From positions 12,665-76,664 of the forward strand of contig JBKJPX010000048.1 in assembly GCA_046594215.1 (NCBI GenBank): DNA of 64,000 bases, given 5' to 3'. The notes under the pieces are model-generated. The model was not told the DNA's origin, did not search any database, and saw only the letters and a program-made list of their open reading frames with translations. Origin of the DNA: Panacagrimonas sp046594215. Its GTDB lineage: Bacteria; Pseudomonadota; Gammaproteobacteria; Nevskiales; Nevskiaceae. Shown piece after piece: positions 33,618-42,410 of this stretch. Numbering within the stretch: position 1 is the first letter of the stretch; every line of letters starts with the position of its first letter. Both the position numbers and the translations under genes were made by a program.

Positions 33618-34779
33618 GGCGCCGCTGCCGTCGACCCCGCCGATCGACGAGCCCGGCTCGGCGCTGGATCGCCTGCGGTTTCGGGACACCTGGCCGTGGC
33701 TCGCGGCGCTGGCGGTGTTCGCGTTGTTCTGCTGGCTGTTGTCGCCGATCCTCACGCCTTTTGTGCTCGGTGCGGGTCTGGCCTACGCGGGCGATCCCAT
33801 CGTCGACCGGCTGCAGCGCCTGCGCCTGTCGCGCACGGCGGGCGTCTGCGTGGTTTTCCTCGTCATCGGCACCCTGGGCTTCCTCGGGCTGATCCTGCTG
33901 CTGCCCATGCTGACCGACCAGTTGCGCGTCCTGCTCCAGAATATTCCGGAGTGGCTGGCCTGGCTGCAAAACCACGGCTTGGAACGCATCGGCATCAGCC
34001 TGCCGGACGGCATGCGACTGGACGCCGCAGGCTTCAAGCTCATCATCGCCGACCACTGGTCCGAAGCCAGTGGCATGTTCAAGTCCGTGTGGACGCACGT
34101 ATCCGCCTCCGGCGGAGCGCTGCTCACGGCCATCGCCAACCTGCTGCTGGTCCCGGTGGTCACGTTCTACCTTTTGCGGGACTGGGACGATCTGGTCGCG
34201 TGGATCGGCAACGTGGTGCCGCCGCGCAGCCGGCCCAAGGTCAGCCTGATGGCGCGCGAGACGGACGAGGTGCTCGGCGCCTTCATCCGTGGCCAGCTCA
34301 CGGTGATGGCGGCGCTGACCGTCTATTACTGGATCGCGCTGTGGATGGCAGGCCTGAACCTGGCGCTGCTGGTGGGCCTGATCATCGGGCTGATCAGCTT
34401 CGTGCCTTACCTCGGCGCCATCATCGGTGTGCTGACCGCGATCATCGCCATGCTGGTGCAGACCCAGGAACTGCTGCCCTTCATCTACCTCGCCATCGTC
34501 TTCGGTATCGGACAGGTGCTGGAGAGCAACGTGCTCACGCCCTGGCTGGTGGGCGACAAGATCGGCCTGCACCCGGTGGCGGTGATCTTTTCGGTGATGG
34601 CGGGCGGGCAGCTGTTCGGCTTCGTCGGCGTGATGCTCGCGTTGCCGGTGGCCGCGATGATCGCGGTCCTACTGCGCGAAACCAAGAAGCAGTGGCTGGA
34701 CAGCCGCATGTACGGCCACGGCGCGCGCGCGTCGGTCGACACGCTCGGAGGGGAGGGTGTCGCGCCGCCGCCTTCATGA
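33598..34779 (+). CDS. perM: AI-2E/PerM family transporter
   Basis: This 393-residue membrane protein of the AI-2 exporter (PerM/TqsA) family has about eight hydrophobic helices. Family marks include LSPILTPFVLGAGLAYAGDP in the first helices, VPVVTFYLLRDW, RGQLTVMAALTVYYWIALW, GLISFVPYLGAIIGV and SNVLTPWLVGDKIGLHPVAVIFSVMAGGQLFGFVGVMLALP. Its transport substrate here is unproven. It starts within the DUF2066 gene and its TGA overlaps the hda ATG, so the three genes are coupled. Confidence 0.88.
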   Translation: MFSPDAEAPLPSTPPIDEPGSALDRLRFRDTWPWLAALAVFALFCWLLSPILTPFVLGAGLAYAGDPIVDRLQRLRLSRTAGVCVVFLVIGTLGFLGLILLLPMLTDQLRVLLQNIPEWLAWLQNHGLERIGISLPDGMRLDAAGFKLIIADHWSEASGMFKSVWTHVSASGGALLTAIANLLLVPVVTFYLLRDWDDLVAWIGNVVPPRSRPKVSLMARETDEVLGAFIRGQLTVMAALTVYYWIALWMAGLNLALLVGLIIGLISFVPYLGAIIGVLTAIIAMLVQTQELLPFIYLAIVFGIGQVLESNVLTPWLVGDKIGLHPVAVIFSVMAGGQLFGFVGVMLALPVAAMIAVLLRETKKQWLDSRMYGHGARASVDTLGGEGVAPPPS

Positions 34780-35474
34780 AGGGCGCGCAACTGGCGCTGC
34801 CGGTGCAGCTGTCGCAGGCGCCGGCGTTCGACAATTTCTTCGCGGGTCCCAATGCAGACGTCGTCGTCTCGCTGCAGGGCACGGTGTCGCCGCACGGCCT
34901 TCCCGCCGCCTGGCTCTACGGCGCGACTTCGAGCGGAAAATCACACTTGCTGCGCGCCACCGTGGCGCTGGCCGGTCCGCGCGCGCGGTACGCCGCCGGG
35001 CCTTACGAGGCGGCGGCGCTGGCCGACTGGAACGATGCCCAACTGCTCGCGCTCGACGACGTCGAGGCGCTGGCGGCGCACGAGGACAGCGCGATCGCGC
35101 TGCTGCGGCTGATCGACTACCGCCGCCAGCACGGAATGCCGTTGCTCCTGGCCGCCGGCGTGCCGCCCGCGCGCCTGGACAGCCCGCTGCCGGACCTGCG
35201 CACGCGGCTCGAGGCCATGGCCCTTCTGGGGCTGAAGCCGCTGCGCGAGGACGATCGTCGCGACCTCGTGCGCCTGAACGCGGCGCAGCGGGGACTGGAC
35301 CTGCCGGAGGACGCGATGGCCTGGTTGCTGGGGCGTCTGCGCCGCGACGCCGGCACCTTGATCGCCGCGCTTGAGGAGATCGACCGCGCCTGCCTCAGCG
35401 CGAAACGTCGTCCGACGCTACCGTTCGTGCAACAGGCGCTTGCGCCCTTGCTGCAGCCGTCTCTGTTGCCCTGA
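34776..35474 (+). CDS. hda: DnaA regulatory inactivator Hda
   Basis: This 232-residue AAA+ protein is homologous to DnaA domain III. It opens with a QLALPVQLSQAPAFDNFF segment holding the clamp-binding motif (QLALPV). It has a Walker A, GATSSGKSHLL, Walker B LLALDDVEAL, and sensor parts in LPDLRTRLEA. Hda with the beta clamp stimulates hydrolysis of DnaA-ATP and prevents re-initiation. The ATG overlaps the perM stop (ATGA). Its 3' end overlaps the convergent DUF2069 gene by 80 bases, which is unusually long. Confidence 0.93.
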   Translation: MKGAQLALPVQLSQAPAFDNFFAGPNADVVVSLQGTVSPHGLPAAWLYGATSSGKSHLLRATVALAGPRARYAAGPYEAAALADWNDAQLLALDDVEALAAHEDSAIALLRLIDYRRQHGMPLLLAAGVPPARLDSPLPDLRTRLEAMALLGLKPLREDDRRDLVRLNAAQRGLDLPEDAMAWLLGRLRRDAGTLIAALEEIDRACLSAKRRPTLPFVQQALAPLLQPSLLP

Positions 35475-35781
35475 AGCGCACGAACATCATCAGACTGACG
35501 TAGTCGAGCGCCGCGACACCGGCGATGGCGAAGGCCCAGCCGCGCGATTCCGGCTTGGCGTAGCCGTCGGCGAGATACCCGGCAACGAAGAAAGCCACCA
35601 GCATCGAGGCCCAGGCGCAGGTGTAGGACTTGCCGCGCCAGAGTCCCACCAGCGGCAGGCACAGCACGGTGGCCAGCAGCAGGCTCAGCGCGGACGGATG
35701 TCGCAGGGCTACGGCCAGGATCAGCACGCCGTGCGAGGCCAGCGCGAGGCGCTGGGCGAAGGCCGAGGGGAGCATGTTCAT
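35395..35781 (-). CDS. DUF2069 membrane protein
   Basis: This 128-residue protein has four hydrophobic helices: LALASHGVLILAVAL, LSLLLATVLCLPLVGLW, SYTCAWASMLVAFFVAGYLADGY and GWAFAIAGVAALDYVSLMMFVRFR. This is the layout of DUF2069, which is commonly encoded after wrbA. Its ATG overlaps the wrbA stop (ATGA). The last 26 codons, an Ala/Arg-rich tail, run opposite the end of hda. Confidence 0.8.
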   Translation of the reverse strand: MNMLPSAFAQRLALASHGVLILAVALRHPSALSLLLATVLCLPLVGLWRGKSYTCAWASMLVAFFVAGYLADGYAKPESRGWAFAIAGVAALDYVSLMMFVRFRATETAAARAQAPVARTVASDDVSR

Positions 35782-36374
35782 CGGGCGGAGAGCCGCAGCG
35801 CGGTTTCGGCCACGCGACGCCCGAGCGCCTCGCACAGCGTGATCTCGTCCTTCGATAGCGGCGCGGGTTCGGCGCCTATTCCGGAGACGTGAGATGCGCC
35901 GTAGGGCGTGCCGCCGGTCTTCGTGGCGGAGAGTTCCGGCAGCGTGTACGGCAGGCCCAGCAGCACCATGCCGTGGTGCATCAGCGGCAGCATCATCGTG
36001 ATCAGCGTGGTTTCCTGGCCGCCGTGCATGGAACTCGTCGAGGTGAAAACGCCAGCCGGCTTCCCCACCATCGCACCCGAAAGCCACAGGCCCGAGGTGC
36101 CATCGAGGAAGTACTTCAGGGGCGCTGCCATGTTGCCGAAGCGCGTGGGGCTCCCCAGCACGAGGCCCGCGCACTCGCTGAGGTCGCGCGCCTCGGCGTA
36201 CGGCGACCCTTCGGTGGGCACCGCGGCTGCGGTGGCCTCACAGTCGGCGGACACCGCCGGCACGGTGCGCAGTCGCGCCACGGCGCCGGCGCTCTCGACA
36301 CCGCGCGCGACGTGCCGCGCCATCGCCAGGGTGGCGCCCTTGCGCGAGTAATAGAGGACCAGGACCTCGGTCAT
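35778..36374 (-). CDS. wrbA: NAD(P)H:quinone oxidoreductase, WrbA type
   Basis: This 198-residue flavodoxin-fold protein has the FMN phosphate loop LYYSRKGATLAMARHVARGVE. It has SPTRFGNMAAPLKYFLDGTSGLW, TSTSSMHGGQETTL and YGASHVSGIGAEPAP, all hallmarks of WrbA. It reduces quinones by two electrons with NAD(P)H and protects against oxidative stress. It is upstream of and coupled to the DUF2069 gene. Confidence 0.92.
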   Translation of the reverse strand: MTEVLVLYYSRKGATLAMARHVARGVESAGAVARLRTVPAVSADCEATAAAVPTEGSPYAEARDLSECAGLVLGSPTRFGNMAAPLKYFLDGTSGLWLSGAMVGKPAGVFTSTSSMHGGQETTLITMMLPLMHHGMVLLGLPYTLPELSATKTGGTPYGASHVSGIGAEPAPLSKDEITLCEALGRRVAETALRLSAR

Positions 36375-36524
36375 GCGTCTGGGTACCTTTGGACAGGTAA
36401 GCGGCGCATTCTAAGGCGCGTCGTTCGGCCGGCGTTCAGACACGCCGCGGCGACGGGTCCAGGTGTTCAGGATTGGCTCACCTGGGAAGCGTGTGATGGG
36501 TGGGCCGTCCCAAGGAGTGATCCC

Positions 36525-37307
36525 ATGAAGCTCAGCAAGAATTCTTCGTCTAGTAGCGTGCGCAGGTCGGTGGCAGCTCTTGCCGCCGCCGCGTGCACGC
36601 TGGCTGCCATTCCGACCGCGATGGCGGGCAGCTATGACGGGCCGTACTACGATCCCGTACGAGATGTGATGGTGACGCCGCGCATTCCGTCGACCACGAC
36701 CACCGTCGGGGCCGATGTCGATCCGACCTCGACCGTCAGAACACGCGACTACACGGCGATCACACGACCCGTGGAGCAGCCCGCGACGCCGTACCGCCAG
36801 CCGATCTATGGGACCTACGACGCGTCACGGGGCCCGTCGCCGGTGGCCTCCTCGGCGGGCGCCGTGGGTTCGCAGACGCCGGCCGCGATCGTGACGGGCT
36901 CCAACGAGGCCTATTACGACTCGGCGCGCGACGTCATGGTCACGCCGAGTCTGTCGGGCACGGTGCCGTACGTCGGTTCGACCTCGCGATCCAGCCAGGT
37001 GAGCGCGGCCCCGGCCTCGACCTTCGAGTTCGTCGTGCGCAACGGCCGGATGATCCAGGGGCCGGCGGCGATCACGGTGGAGCACGGCAGTCAGGTCACG
37101 ATGATCGTCGACTCGGACAGCTCGGATGCATTGCGGATCGACGGCTACAACCTGGTCGCGCCGGTAGTCGCCGGCCAGCCGATGCTGCTGACTTTCGTCG
37201 CCGAGCAACCGGGGCGCTTTGCCTATCGCCTGGGCTCGGGTCGCGAGATTGGCGTGATCGAAGTCGGTCCGGCGGCTCCGGGACGCACGAGCGTCGGAAG
37301 GCAGTAG
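36525..37307 (+). CDS. Secreted protein with duplicated YYDxxRDVMVTP motif and cupredoxin-like domain
   Basis: This 260-residue exported protein has the signal VAALAAAACTLAAIPTAMAG. The mature N-terminal part, rich in Ser, Thr, Pro and Ala, carries the motif YYDPVRDVMVTP near residue 43 and again as YYDSARDVMVTP near residue 130. The C-terminal part (about 165-250) has TFEFVVRNGRMIQGPAAITV, HGSQVTMIVDSDSSDALRIDGY and EQPGRFAYRLG, a cupredoxin-like (EfeO/CoxII) strand pattern but without the Cys-His-Met copper set. Unrecognised. The ribosome site AAGGAGTGATCCC is strong. It has no close operon partner. Confidence 0.7.
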   Translation: MKLSKNSSSSSVRRSVAALAAAACTLAAIPTAMAGSYDGPYYDPVRDVMVTPRIPSTTTTVGADVDPTSTVRTRDYTAITRPVEQPATPYRQPIYGTYDASRGPSPVASSAGAVGSQTPAAIVTGSNEAYYDSARDVMVTPSLSGTVPYVGSTSRSSQVSAAPASTFEFVVRNGRMIQGPAAITVEHGSQVTMIVDSDSSDALRIDGYNLVAPVVAGQPMLLTFVAEQPGRFAYRLGSGREIGVIEVGPAAPGRTSVGRQ

Positions 37308-37439
37308 ACGCGTGGCAGGACCGTTGCCGGGTTTGCCCCGGCCCCGGCGTCCTGCTTCACGAGGTAGCTACGCGCTCGCGCGGGATGCATCGGAGGCGGC
37401 CGTATCGGATCATCCCGACCCGGCCATTTCCGATCTCCC

Positions 37440-38234
37440 ATGTCGCGAGCGTTTTTTGTGCTGTGCGTCGTCTGCCTCGCCTGCGCGTCCTGCGCGAGTC
37501 CCTGGCTGGATCGCCTGCGGTCCCGCGACTCAGCTCCCGAACGTCCTGGCGAGCCTGCTTCAAGAGTGCCGCCGTTCACTTCGGGCGCAAACGGCGAGGC
37601 CAGTGCGCGCTCGCGGGTTGCCGAGGCCGAGGCGCTGACCACGCAGACACGCCAGCTCGTCGGCGGCTGGAGCGGCGCCGATCCTGACCTTGCCGCTGCA
37701 CGCGGCGCCATCGAGGGACGCGACTGGAGTGGCGCGCGGGCGGCAGGCGACGAGGCCATCGCGCATTCCGAGCAGGCCATCTCGGATCATTACGCGCGTC
37801 TGGCCAACGAGGAGCTCGCGCGCTCCTATGCATACTCGGGTCTCGACGATGGCCAGCTGCTGCAGTTGCGCGCGGCCGAGGAGATCATGGTCACGGGTAA
37901 CAGCCGTCTGGCGTACGGGCGGCTGCGCACGCTCAACCAACAGCTCCAGACCCGGGTGAAGACCTACGTGGTCCGCGCGGGCGACAGCCTGTGGGTGATC
38001 GCCGGCAGGCCCGAGGTTTATTCCAATTCGCTTCTGTGGCCCCTGGTGTGGCAGGCCAACGCCACCGTCATCCCGAACCCCGACCACCTGCGACGGGGCC
38101 AGGTCCTCAAGGTGCGCCCGCATCCGAGCGCCGACGAGATCGCCGAGGCGGTGAGCGTCGCGCGTGGAGAGCGCAGAGCCCTGCCGGGCGTGACCCCGGA
38201 CATCGGAGAAATCCGCGAGGCCCCTTCACCGTAG
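37440..38234 (+). CDS. LysM-domain lipoprotein
   Basis: This 264-residue protein has a lipoprotein signal, FFVLCVVCLACASC. A helical middle, ARGAIEGRDWSGARAAGDEAIAHSEQ, is followed by a LysM domain around 175-225: KTYVVRAGDSLWVIAGRPEVY, LLWPLVWQAN, PDHLRRGQVLKV. LysM binds peptidoglycan glycan strands, so the protein probably bridges outer membrane and wall. It is convergent with the transglycosylase gene 24 bases on, another wall protein. Confidence 0.85.
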   Translation: MSRAFFVLCVVCLACASCASPWLDRLRSRDSAPERPGEPASRVPPFTSGANGEASARSRVAEAEALTTQTRQLVGGWSGADPDLAAARGAIEGRDWSGARAAGDEAIAHSEQAISDHYARLANEELARSYAYSGLDDGQLLQLRAAEEIMVTGNSRLAYGRLRTLNQQLQTRVKTYVVRAGDSLWVIAGRPEVYSNSLLWPLVWQANATVIPNPDHLRRGQVLKVRPHPSADEIAEAVSVARGERRALPGVTPDIGEIREAPSP

Positions 38235-38258
38235 CGTACGCACCACGCACGCGGCCGA

Positions 38259-38864
38259 TCAGCCTCGATACCAGCGCCGGTTCAAGGCCCGAAGCACAAG
38301 GTTCGGATACTTCGGCTTGCCGTAGCTCCCGTTGTACCGCGCGAGCGCACCGACGAGGTTGCCGCGCTCCTGGTCCAGGTAGAAGCGAAGGATCGTGCAG
38401 CCCATGCGCAGGTTGGTCTGCGCGTGAAACAGGTTCTCCTGCGGGCCCGCGATCTCCTTCAGCCAGAACGGCATGATCTGCATGTAGCCCTGCGCACCGG
38501 AGGTGGAGATCGCGAAGCGGTCGAAGCGGCTCTCCACCTCGATCACTGCGAGCGCCAGTTCGGGCGGGATGCGCGCGCGCTGCGCCTCGGCGTGAAGGAT
38601 CCGAAGGAATTCCAGTCGCTCGCCGTCGTCCTTGATGAAGCGCTGCAAGCGACCGGACATGTCGGTGAGCCAGACCTCGGCGTCGAAGCGATGCTCGAAG
38701 CTGTCCGAGGACTTGATCGCGTCCTCGAGCAGCTTGCGCAGTTCCGGCTCCATCTCGCCGGTCGGCCCCGCGACGCCGGGGGCGGCGAAACCCAAGGCCA
38801 GCAACATGAGGGCCAGCCTGAACCAGGCGAATGTGTCGCGCCTGCACCGCGCGCCGCGCTTCAA
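38259..38864 (-). CDS. Lytic transglycosylase (SLT domain)
   Basis: This 201-residue exported protein has the signal LALMLLALGFAAPGVAG and a C-terminal SLT fold. The catalytic glutamate lies in LALAVIEVESRFDRFAIS, followed by GAQGYMQIMPFWLKEI, NLRMGCTILRFYLD and ARYNGSYG. Such enzymes cleave the MurNAc-GlcNAc bond to anhydro-muropeptides. The longest frame begins with TTG at 38864, and a GTG or ATG a few codons in could be the true start. It lies 28 bases after proS on the same strand. Confidence 0.85.
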   Translation of the reverse strand: MKRGARCRRDTFAWFRLALMLLALGFAAPGVAGPTGEMEPELRKLLEDAIKSSDSFEHRFDAEVWLTDMSGRLQRFIKDDGERLEFLRILHAEAQRARIPPELALAVIEVESRFDRFAISTSGAQGYMQIMPFWLKEIAGPQENLFHAQTNLRMGCTILRFYLDQERGNLVGALARYNGSYGKPKYPNLVLRALNRRWYRG

Positions 38865-38892
38865 GCCGGAGCCGCGTTCCCGTTCGCGGCGT

Positions 38893-40596
38893 TCAAGCGG
38901 AGAGGCGCTCCAACACTGCCGCGACGCTGGCTTCGATCATGTCGGCCTTCTCGGCGCCGCGTTTCTTGTACTCGTACTGGTTGGCCGCCAGTCCCTTCTC
39001 GCCGATGACCACACGATGCGGAATCCCGACGAGGTCGGCATCCGCGAACATCGGTCCGGGCCGCAGGCCGCGGTCGTCGAGCAGGACATCGATGCCGGCA
39101 GCCAGCAGGTCGGCGTAGAGCTGTTCGGCCACGGCCTTCACGCGCTCTGACTTGTCGGCGCCGATCGGGCAGACCAGCAGGCGAAACGGCGCGATGGCGT
39201 CGGGCCAACGCATGCCGTTGGCGTCGTGACGCTGTTCGATGACGGCGGCGGCGAGGCGCGAAACGCCGATGCCGTAGCAGCCCATTTCCGGCGTGACGGC
39301 CTTGCCCTGCTCGTCGAGCACGGTGAACGACATCGCCTCGGTGTACTTGCGACCGAGTTGGAAGATGTGGCCGCCTTCGATGCCGCGGTAGAACCTGATC
39401 TCGCCCTGGCCGTCGGGGCTGGCGTCGCCCTCGCGGATCTTGCGCAGGTCGAAGCCCTCGACGACCGGGCAGTCGCGTCCCCAGTTCACGCCCCGGAGGT
39501 GGTGGTCGTTGACGTTGGCGCCGCAGACGAAGTCCGCGATCTCCAGCGCCGCGTGGTCCGCGATCACGCTCACAGGGCAGTTCACCGGTCCCAGATACCC
39601 GACCTCGCAGCCGAACGCGGCCTGCACGTCCTCGATCTTCGCCATCTCGAAGGGACTCGAGATCAGCGGGTGCTTCGCTGCCTTGACCTCGTTGAGCTCG
39701 TGATCGCCGCGCAGCGCGATGGCCACCAGTCCGCCTTCGCGACCCTTGGCCACGAGCAGCTTCACCTTGGCCGTGAGCGCCACCGACAGGAATTTCGAGA
39801 CCTGCTCGCAGGTCTTCTGGCCCGGCGTGGAAACCTGTTCGATCGACTGTGATGCGGCCGGACGCGCCTTGCCCGAGGGGGGACAGGCAGCGGCCTCGAT
39901 GTTGGCGGCGTAGCTGCCGACGCTGGAGACCGCGAGCAGGTCCTCGCCAGAGCCGGCGAGAATGTGGAACTCCTCGGACTTGGCGCCGCCGATGTTGCCG
40001 CTGTCGGCCTGCACGATGCGGAAGTCGGCACCGATGCGTTCGAACACGCGGCCGTAGGCGCCGCGCATGTTCTGGTACTCGCGATCGAGGTCGGCCGCGT
40101 CCATGTGAAAGGAGTAGGCGTCCTTCATCAGGAATTCACGCGCCCGCATCAGGCCGAAGCGCGGACGGCGCTCGTCGCGGAACTTGGTCTGCACCTGGTA
40201 CCAGTTGAACGGCAGCTGGCGGTAGCTCCGAACGTCCTGCTTGGCGTGGTGCACGATCACTTCCTCGTGCGTGGGGCCGTAGCAGTAGTCGTTCTGATGA
40301 CGGTCCTTGATGCGCAGCATCTCGGGGCCCATGAGCTTCCAGCGCCCGGATTCCTGCCATAGCTCAGCCGGCTGGATCGAGGGCATCAGCAGCTCGGCCG
40401 CGCCGGCGCGGTTCATCTCCTCGCGCACGATGGTCTCGATGCGGCGCAGCACGCGCAGGCCCATCGGCATCCAGGTGTAGAGGCCGGCGCCGAGCTTGCG
40501 AATGAAACCGGCCCGCAGCAGCAACTGGTGTGAAACCACCTCGGCGTCGGCCGGGGTCTCCTTGGTCGTGGACAGCGGAAAGCGGGACAGGCGCAT
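38893..40596 (-). CDS. proS: Prolyl-tRNA synthetase
   Basis: This 567-residue class II synthetase of the bacterial type has an editing insertion. It begins MRLSRFPLSTTKETPADAEVVSHQLLLRAG. Class II motifs are seen in LRRIETIVREEMNRAGA, QTKFRDERRPRFGLMRAREFLMKDAYSFH (motif 2) and EMGCYGIGVSRLAAAVIEQ (motif 3). Between them is the Ala/Cys-editing domain (GANVNDHHLRGVNWGRDC). The C terminus has an anticodon-binding domain. It charges tRNA-Pro. A strong hairpin lies upstream of it. Confidence 0.95.
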   Translation of the reverse strand: MRLSRFPLSTTKETPADAEVVSHQLLLRAGFIRKLGAGLYTWMPMGLRVLRRIETIVREEMNRAGAAELLMPSIQPAELWQESGRWKLMGPEMLRIKDRHQNDYCYGPTHEEVIVHHAKQDVRSYRQLPFNWYQVQTKFRDERRPRFGLMRAREFLMKDAYSFHMDAADLDREYQNMRGAYGRVFERIGADFRIVQADSGNIGGAKSEEFHILAGSGEDLLAVSSVGSYAANIEAAACPPSGKARPAASQSIEQVSTPGQKTCEQVSKFLSVALTAKVKLLVAKGREGGLVAIALRGDHELNEVKAAKHPLISSPFEMAKIEDVQAAFGCEVGYLGPVNCPVSVIADHAALEIADFVCGANVNDHHLRGVNWGRDCPVVEGFDLRKIREGDASPDGQGEIRFYRGIEGGHIFQLGRKYTEAMSFTVLDEQGKAVTPEMGCYGIGVSRLAAAVIEQRHDANGMRWPDAIAPFRLLVCPIGADKSERVKAVAEQLYADLLAAGIDVLLDDRGLRPGPMFADADLVGIPHRVVIGEKGLAANQYEYKKRGAEKADMIEASVAAVLERLSA

Positions 40597-40646
40597 TGCG
40601 AACCGGTAGACAGGAAGGGCCGCGGATTGTAGCCGCCCAAACGAGA

Positions 40647-40678
40647 CCGCCCCCTGCGCCTGGCGGCGCAGGGGGCGG
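40647..40678. terminator. Strong GC-rich hairpin, probable terminator
   Basis: CCGCCCCCTGCGCC (40647-40660) pairs perfectly over 14 bp with GGCGCAGGGGGCGG (40665-40678) around a TGGC loop. It lies 20 bases past the MAPEG stop codon and 51 bases before proS, both on the minus strand. On the minus strand the tail TCTCGTTT is only weakly T-rich. Confidence 0.55.
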
Positions 40679-40697
40679 TTCCGGATCGCCGCGCGGA

Positions 40698-41117
40698 TCA
40701 GGCCGCGGGGTGCAGGAGCACCCAGGCCCAGTAGGCAATGATGCCGAGCTGGACCGCGAACAGGGTGGCGCGCAGCAGTACCAGGATGGAGCTCGTGCCG
40801 ATCAGGTGGATGATGCTCTGGGCGATGCGGGCATACAGCACCCAGCAGGCCAGGCCGTCGACCACCGGGCTGCGGCCCAGCGCCGCGGCAGCCAGTACCA
40901 CGGCCGCGAAGATGCCGATGTTCTCCACCGTGTTGGCATGGGCATGCTGGGCGCGGACCAGGAAGGCCGGGTCGTCGGTTACGTTTCCGCGCGTCCAGTA
41001 GTTGAGCGGTTTCTTCCCCATCAGCCCGAGCGGGATGCGGTGGCCCACGTAGAGCAGGACCATCACCACCATCCACAATACGTAGTACAGCAGTGCTTCG
41101 ATTCCCGTCATCTGCAT
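40698..41117 (-). CDS. MAPEG family membrane protein
   Basis: This 139-residue protein has four hydrophobic helices and the MAPEG pattern VRAQHAHANTVENIGIFAAVVLAA, where the R-A-x-x-A-x-x-N-x-x-E motif binds glutathione in eicosanoid/glutathione-metabolising members. Bacterial relatives are of unknown substrate. The ATG follows GGGGGAACTAGAA. It stands as a single gene ended by a GC-rich hairpin. Confidence 0.82.
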   Translation of the reverse strand: MQMTGIEALLYYVLWMVVMVLLYVGHRIPLGLMGKKPLNYWTRGNVTDDPAFLVRAQHAHANTVENIGIFAAVVLAAAALGRSPVVDGLACWVLYARIAQSIIHLIGTSSILVLLRATLFAVQLGIIAYWAWVLLHPAA

Positions 41118-41211
41118 TTCTAGTTCCCCCAATTGGTTATTCGATCTTGCGCCCAAGGACGCGCGGCGATTATGCGCCGCGATACTGGGGAGAGGGCCAT
41201 TACCCGCCGGT

Positions 41212-42294
41212 TCATGGCCGGGGCGCGCTGGGAAAGAGTTCGGGTTGATCGGTGCCGCTGCTCGCCTGGGGAGCCGCGAAGCCAGCCAGGCCGACGCCCA
41301 CGAGGCGATAGCGCGTCGAGTCAGGGAGATCGACACGGGCGAGGAGGCTGACCGCGCGATCGGCCAGAATTTCCTCGGAGTCGACCGCCAGGGGCGTCGT
41401 CAGGCTACGCGTCAGGATGCGAAATTCCGCGGTCTTGAGCTTGAGCACCACGGTGTACGCCATTCGCTCCATCTTGCGGGCGGCCTGCCAGGTGCGGGCG
41501 GCCATGCGCCGTATGTGCGGCGCCAGTTCCGACAGAGGCTGATCGTTGTCGAAGGTGTCCTCGGCCGAGACCGAGATGCGTTCACGGTCGGCACTGACCG
41601 GGCGATCGTCGATTCCTTGCGAGAGCTCGTGCAGGCGTTGTCCATAGCGGCCGAAATGGCGCTGCAACTGGTCCGGGTCGGCCACTGCGAGGTCTCCAAT
41701 GCGGACCAGGCCTAGAGCCGCGAGCCTCCGTTCCATGACCTGTCCCACGCCCGGCACGCGCCCGACGGGCAGCGGGGCGATCAGCCCCTGCGCGCGGTCG
41801 GGACGGATCACGAACAGGCCGTCGGGTTTCTTCCAGTCGGACGCAAGCTTGGCGAGGAACTTGTTTGGCGCCACGCCTGCCGATGCCGTGAGGTTCAGCT
41901 CTGTGCGGATCTGCGTGCGGATGGTTTCGGCCACTGCAGTCGCGCTGGGCAGGCCCGTGAGGTTGTCGGTGACGTCGAGGTAGGCCTCGTCGAGCGACAG
42001 CGGCTCCACGCGCTCGGTGTGGCGCAGGAAGATCTCGCGCACCGCACGCGAGACGGCGCGGTAGCGGGTGAAGTCCGGCGGCACGAATACGGCGTCGGGA
42101 CACAGGCGCTCGGCGCGCACCGCGGGCATCGCGGAGCGAATGCCGAATTTTCGGGCTTCGTACGACGCCGCGCAGACCACGGAGCGGTTCCCGCGCCAGG
42201 CCACCACGACCGGACGGCCACGCAGCGATGCATCGTCTCGCTGCTCGACTGACGCGTAGAACGCGTCCATGTCCACGTGGATGATTTTTCGCAT
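41212..42294 (-). CDS. dinB: DNA polymerase IV
   Basis: This 360-residue Y-family polymerase begins MRKIIHVDMDAFYASVEQ, with the first catalytic Asp. It has SLDEAYLDVT with the second acidic pair, ASAGVAPNKFLAKLASDWKKP, GVGQVMERRL (helix-hairpin-helix) and a little-finger domain. It carries out error-prone translesion synthesis. The ATG at 42294 matches other DinB N termini. No LexA box (CTG-N10-CAG) was evident in the short upstream region, which is shared with a terminator. Confidence 0.93.
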   Translation of the reverse strand: MRKIIHVDMDAFYASVEQRDDASLRGRPVVVAWRGNRSVVCAASYEARKFGIRSAMPAVRAERLCPDAVFVPPDFTRYRAVSRAVREIFLRHTERVEPLSLDEAYLDVTDNLTGLPSATAVAETIRTQIRTELNLTASAGVAPNKFLAKLASDWKKPDGLFVIRPDRAQGLIAPLPVGRVPGVGQVMERRLAALGLVRIGDLAVADPDQLQRHFGRYGQRLHELSQGIDDRPVSADRERISVSAEDTFDNDQPLSELAPHIRRMAARTWQAARKMERMAYTVVLKLKTAEFRILTRSLTTPLAVDSEEILADRAVSLLARVDLPDSTRYRLVGVGLAGFAAPQASSGTDQPELFPSAPRP

Positions 42295-42340
42295 CGCCCC
42301 ATCGTCTGGCAAGGACCGGGACCAGATCATACGGCGCAGC

Positions 42341-42367
42341 AAAAAGCCCGCCGGCGAACCGGCGGGC
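42341..42367 (-). terminator. Rho-independent terminator after the BON gene
   Basis: GCCCGCCGG (42346-42354) pairs with CCGGCGGGC (42359-42367) around a CGAA tetraloop. On the minus strand it is followed by five T residues (AAAAA at 42341-42345 on the plus strand). It ends the BON-domain gene 44 bases past its stop. Confidence 0.85.
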
Positions 42368-42410
42368 CTGTAAGGCTTCTCTCAGCTTGTCGCAGCTTGG
42401 TGCTGGGGGA

